A stretch of DNA of 43,056 nt from Rhodoferax sp. (GTDB lineage: Bacteria > Pseudomonadota > Gammaproteobacteria > Burkholderiales > Burkholderiaceae_C). The position numbers and the translations under genes are program-made. The stretch lies in NCBI GenBank assembly GCA_013791765.1, contig VMTC01000057.1:1-43056 (forward strand), written 5' to 3'. Numbering within the stretch: position 1 is the first letter of the stretch; each line of letters opens with the position of its first letter. Below are positions 43,054 to 43,056 of the stretch, one piece after another. The notes under the pieces are model-generated. The model did not search any database and was not told where the DNA came from. It saw only the letters and a list, made by a program, of their open reading frames with translations.

Positions 43054-43056
43054 TCA

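Overview
The window looks like chromosomal DNA from a betaproteobacterium of the Comamonadaceae (Rhodoferax/Polaromonas-like). This is an inference from high-GC coding DNA, a PhaM-type polyhydroxybutyrate granule protein, a DUF3567 protein, and two kinds of dispersed palindromic repeat that I associate with this family. There are no rRNA genes, CRISPR arrays or intact insertion sequences, and I recognised no tRNA. About forty intact genes are present, together with four broken or partial genes.

Left part (1-14.7 kb, mostly minus strand): a truncated second copy of the 3' half of ubiA, a ParDE-type toxin-antitoxin pair, dgkA, intact ubiA, oxyR, a DUF2007 protein, a metallophosphoesterase, and a PhoPQ-like two-component system with a PepSY protein and a glycine-zipper protein. 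Next comes a methyl-accepting chemotaxis protein flanked by a cheW remnant and a frameshifted CZB-domain remnant. Then follow recG, which carries a REP-like palindrome inside its reading frame, a PAS-GGDEF diguanylate cyclase and a universal stress protein.

Middle (14.7-30 kb): queA and tgt (queuosine synthesis) with a VapBC pair between them; a small membrane protein; a J-domain-like protein; a FIST protein; phaM; a copper group (OprC/NosA-like TonB receptor, PCu(A)C chaperone, DUF2946 protein); and two polysaccharide-export genes (Wzz-like and Wza-like) beside a decayed rfbC, which suggests the remains of a capsule/EPS/O-antigen locus.

Right part (30-39.2 kb, plus strand): a short-chain acyl-CoA module. 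It encodes an acetate-type transporter, acetyl-CoA acetyltransferase, 3-hydroxyacyl-CoA dehydrogenase, a soluble PAS hybrid histidine kinase and an OmpR-family regulator, then after a 339-bp gap a DmdC-like acyl-CoA dehydrogenase and a CoA-transferase. A 41-bp sequence (39/41 identical) lies 204 bp upstream of the first gene and 236 bp upstream of the acyl-CoA dehydrogenase, at the head of each presumed operon. A shared operator, perhaps for the module's own regulator, is the most interesting hypothesis here.

The end (39.2-43 kb) holds a DksA/TraR-type zinc finger protein, a MarC-family membrane protein, a fumarylacetoacetase-family hydrolase divergent from a DUF3108 protein, a DUF3567 protein, and a terminator for a minus-strand gene beyond the window.
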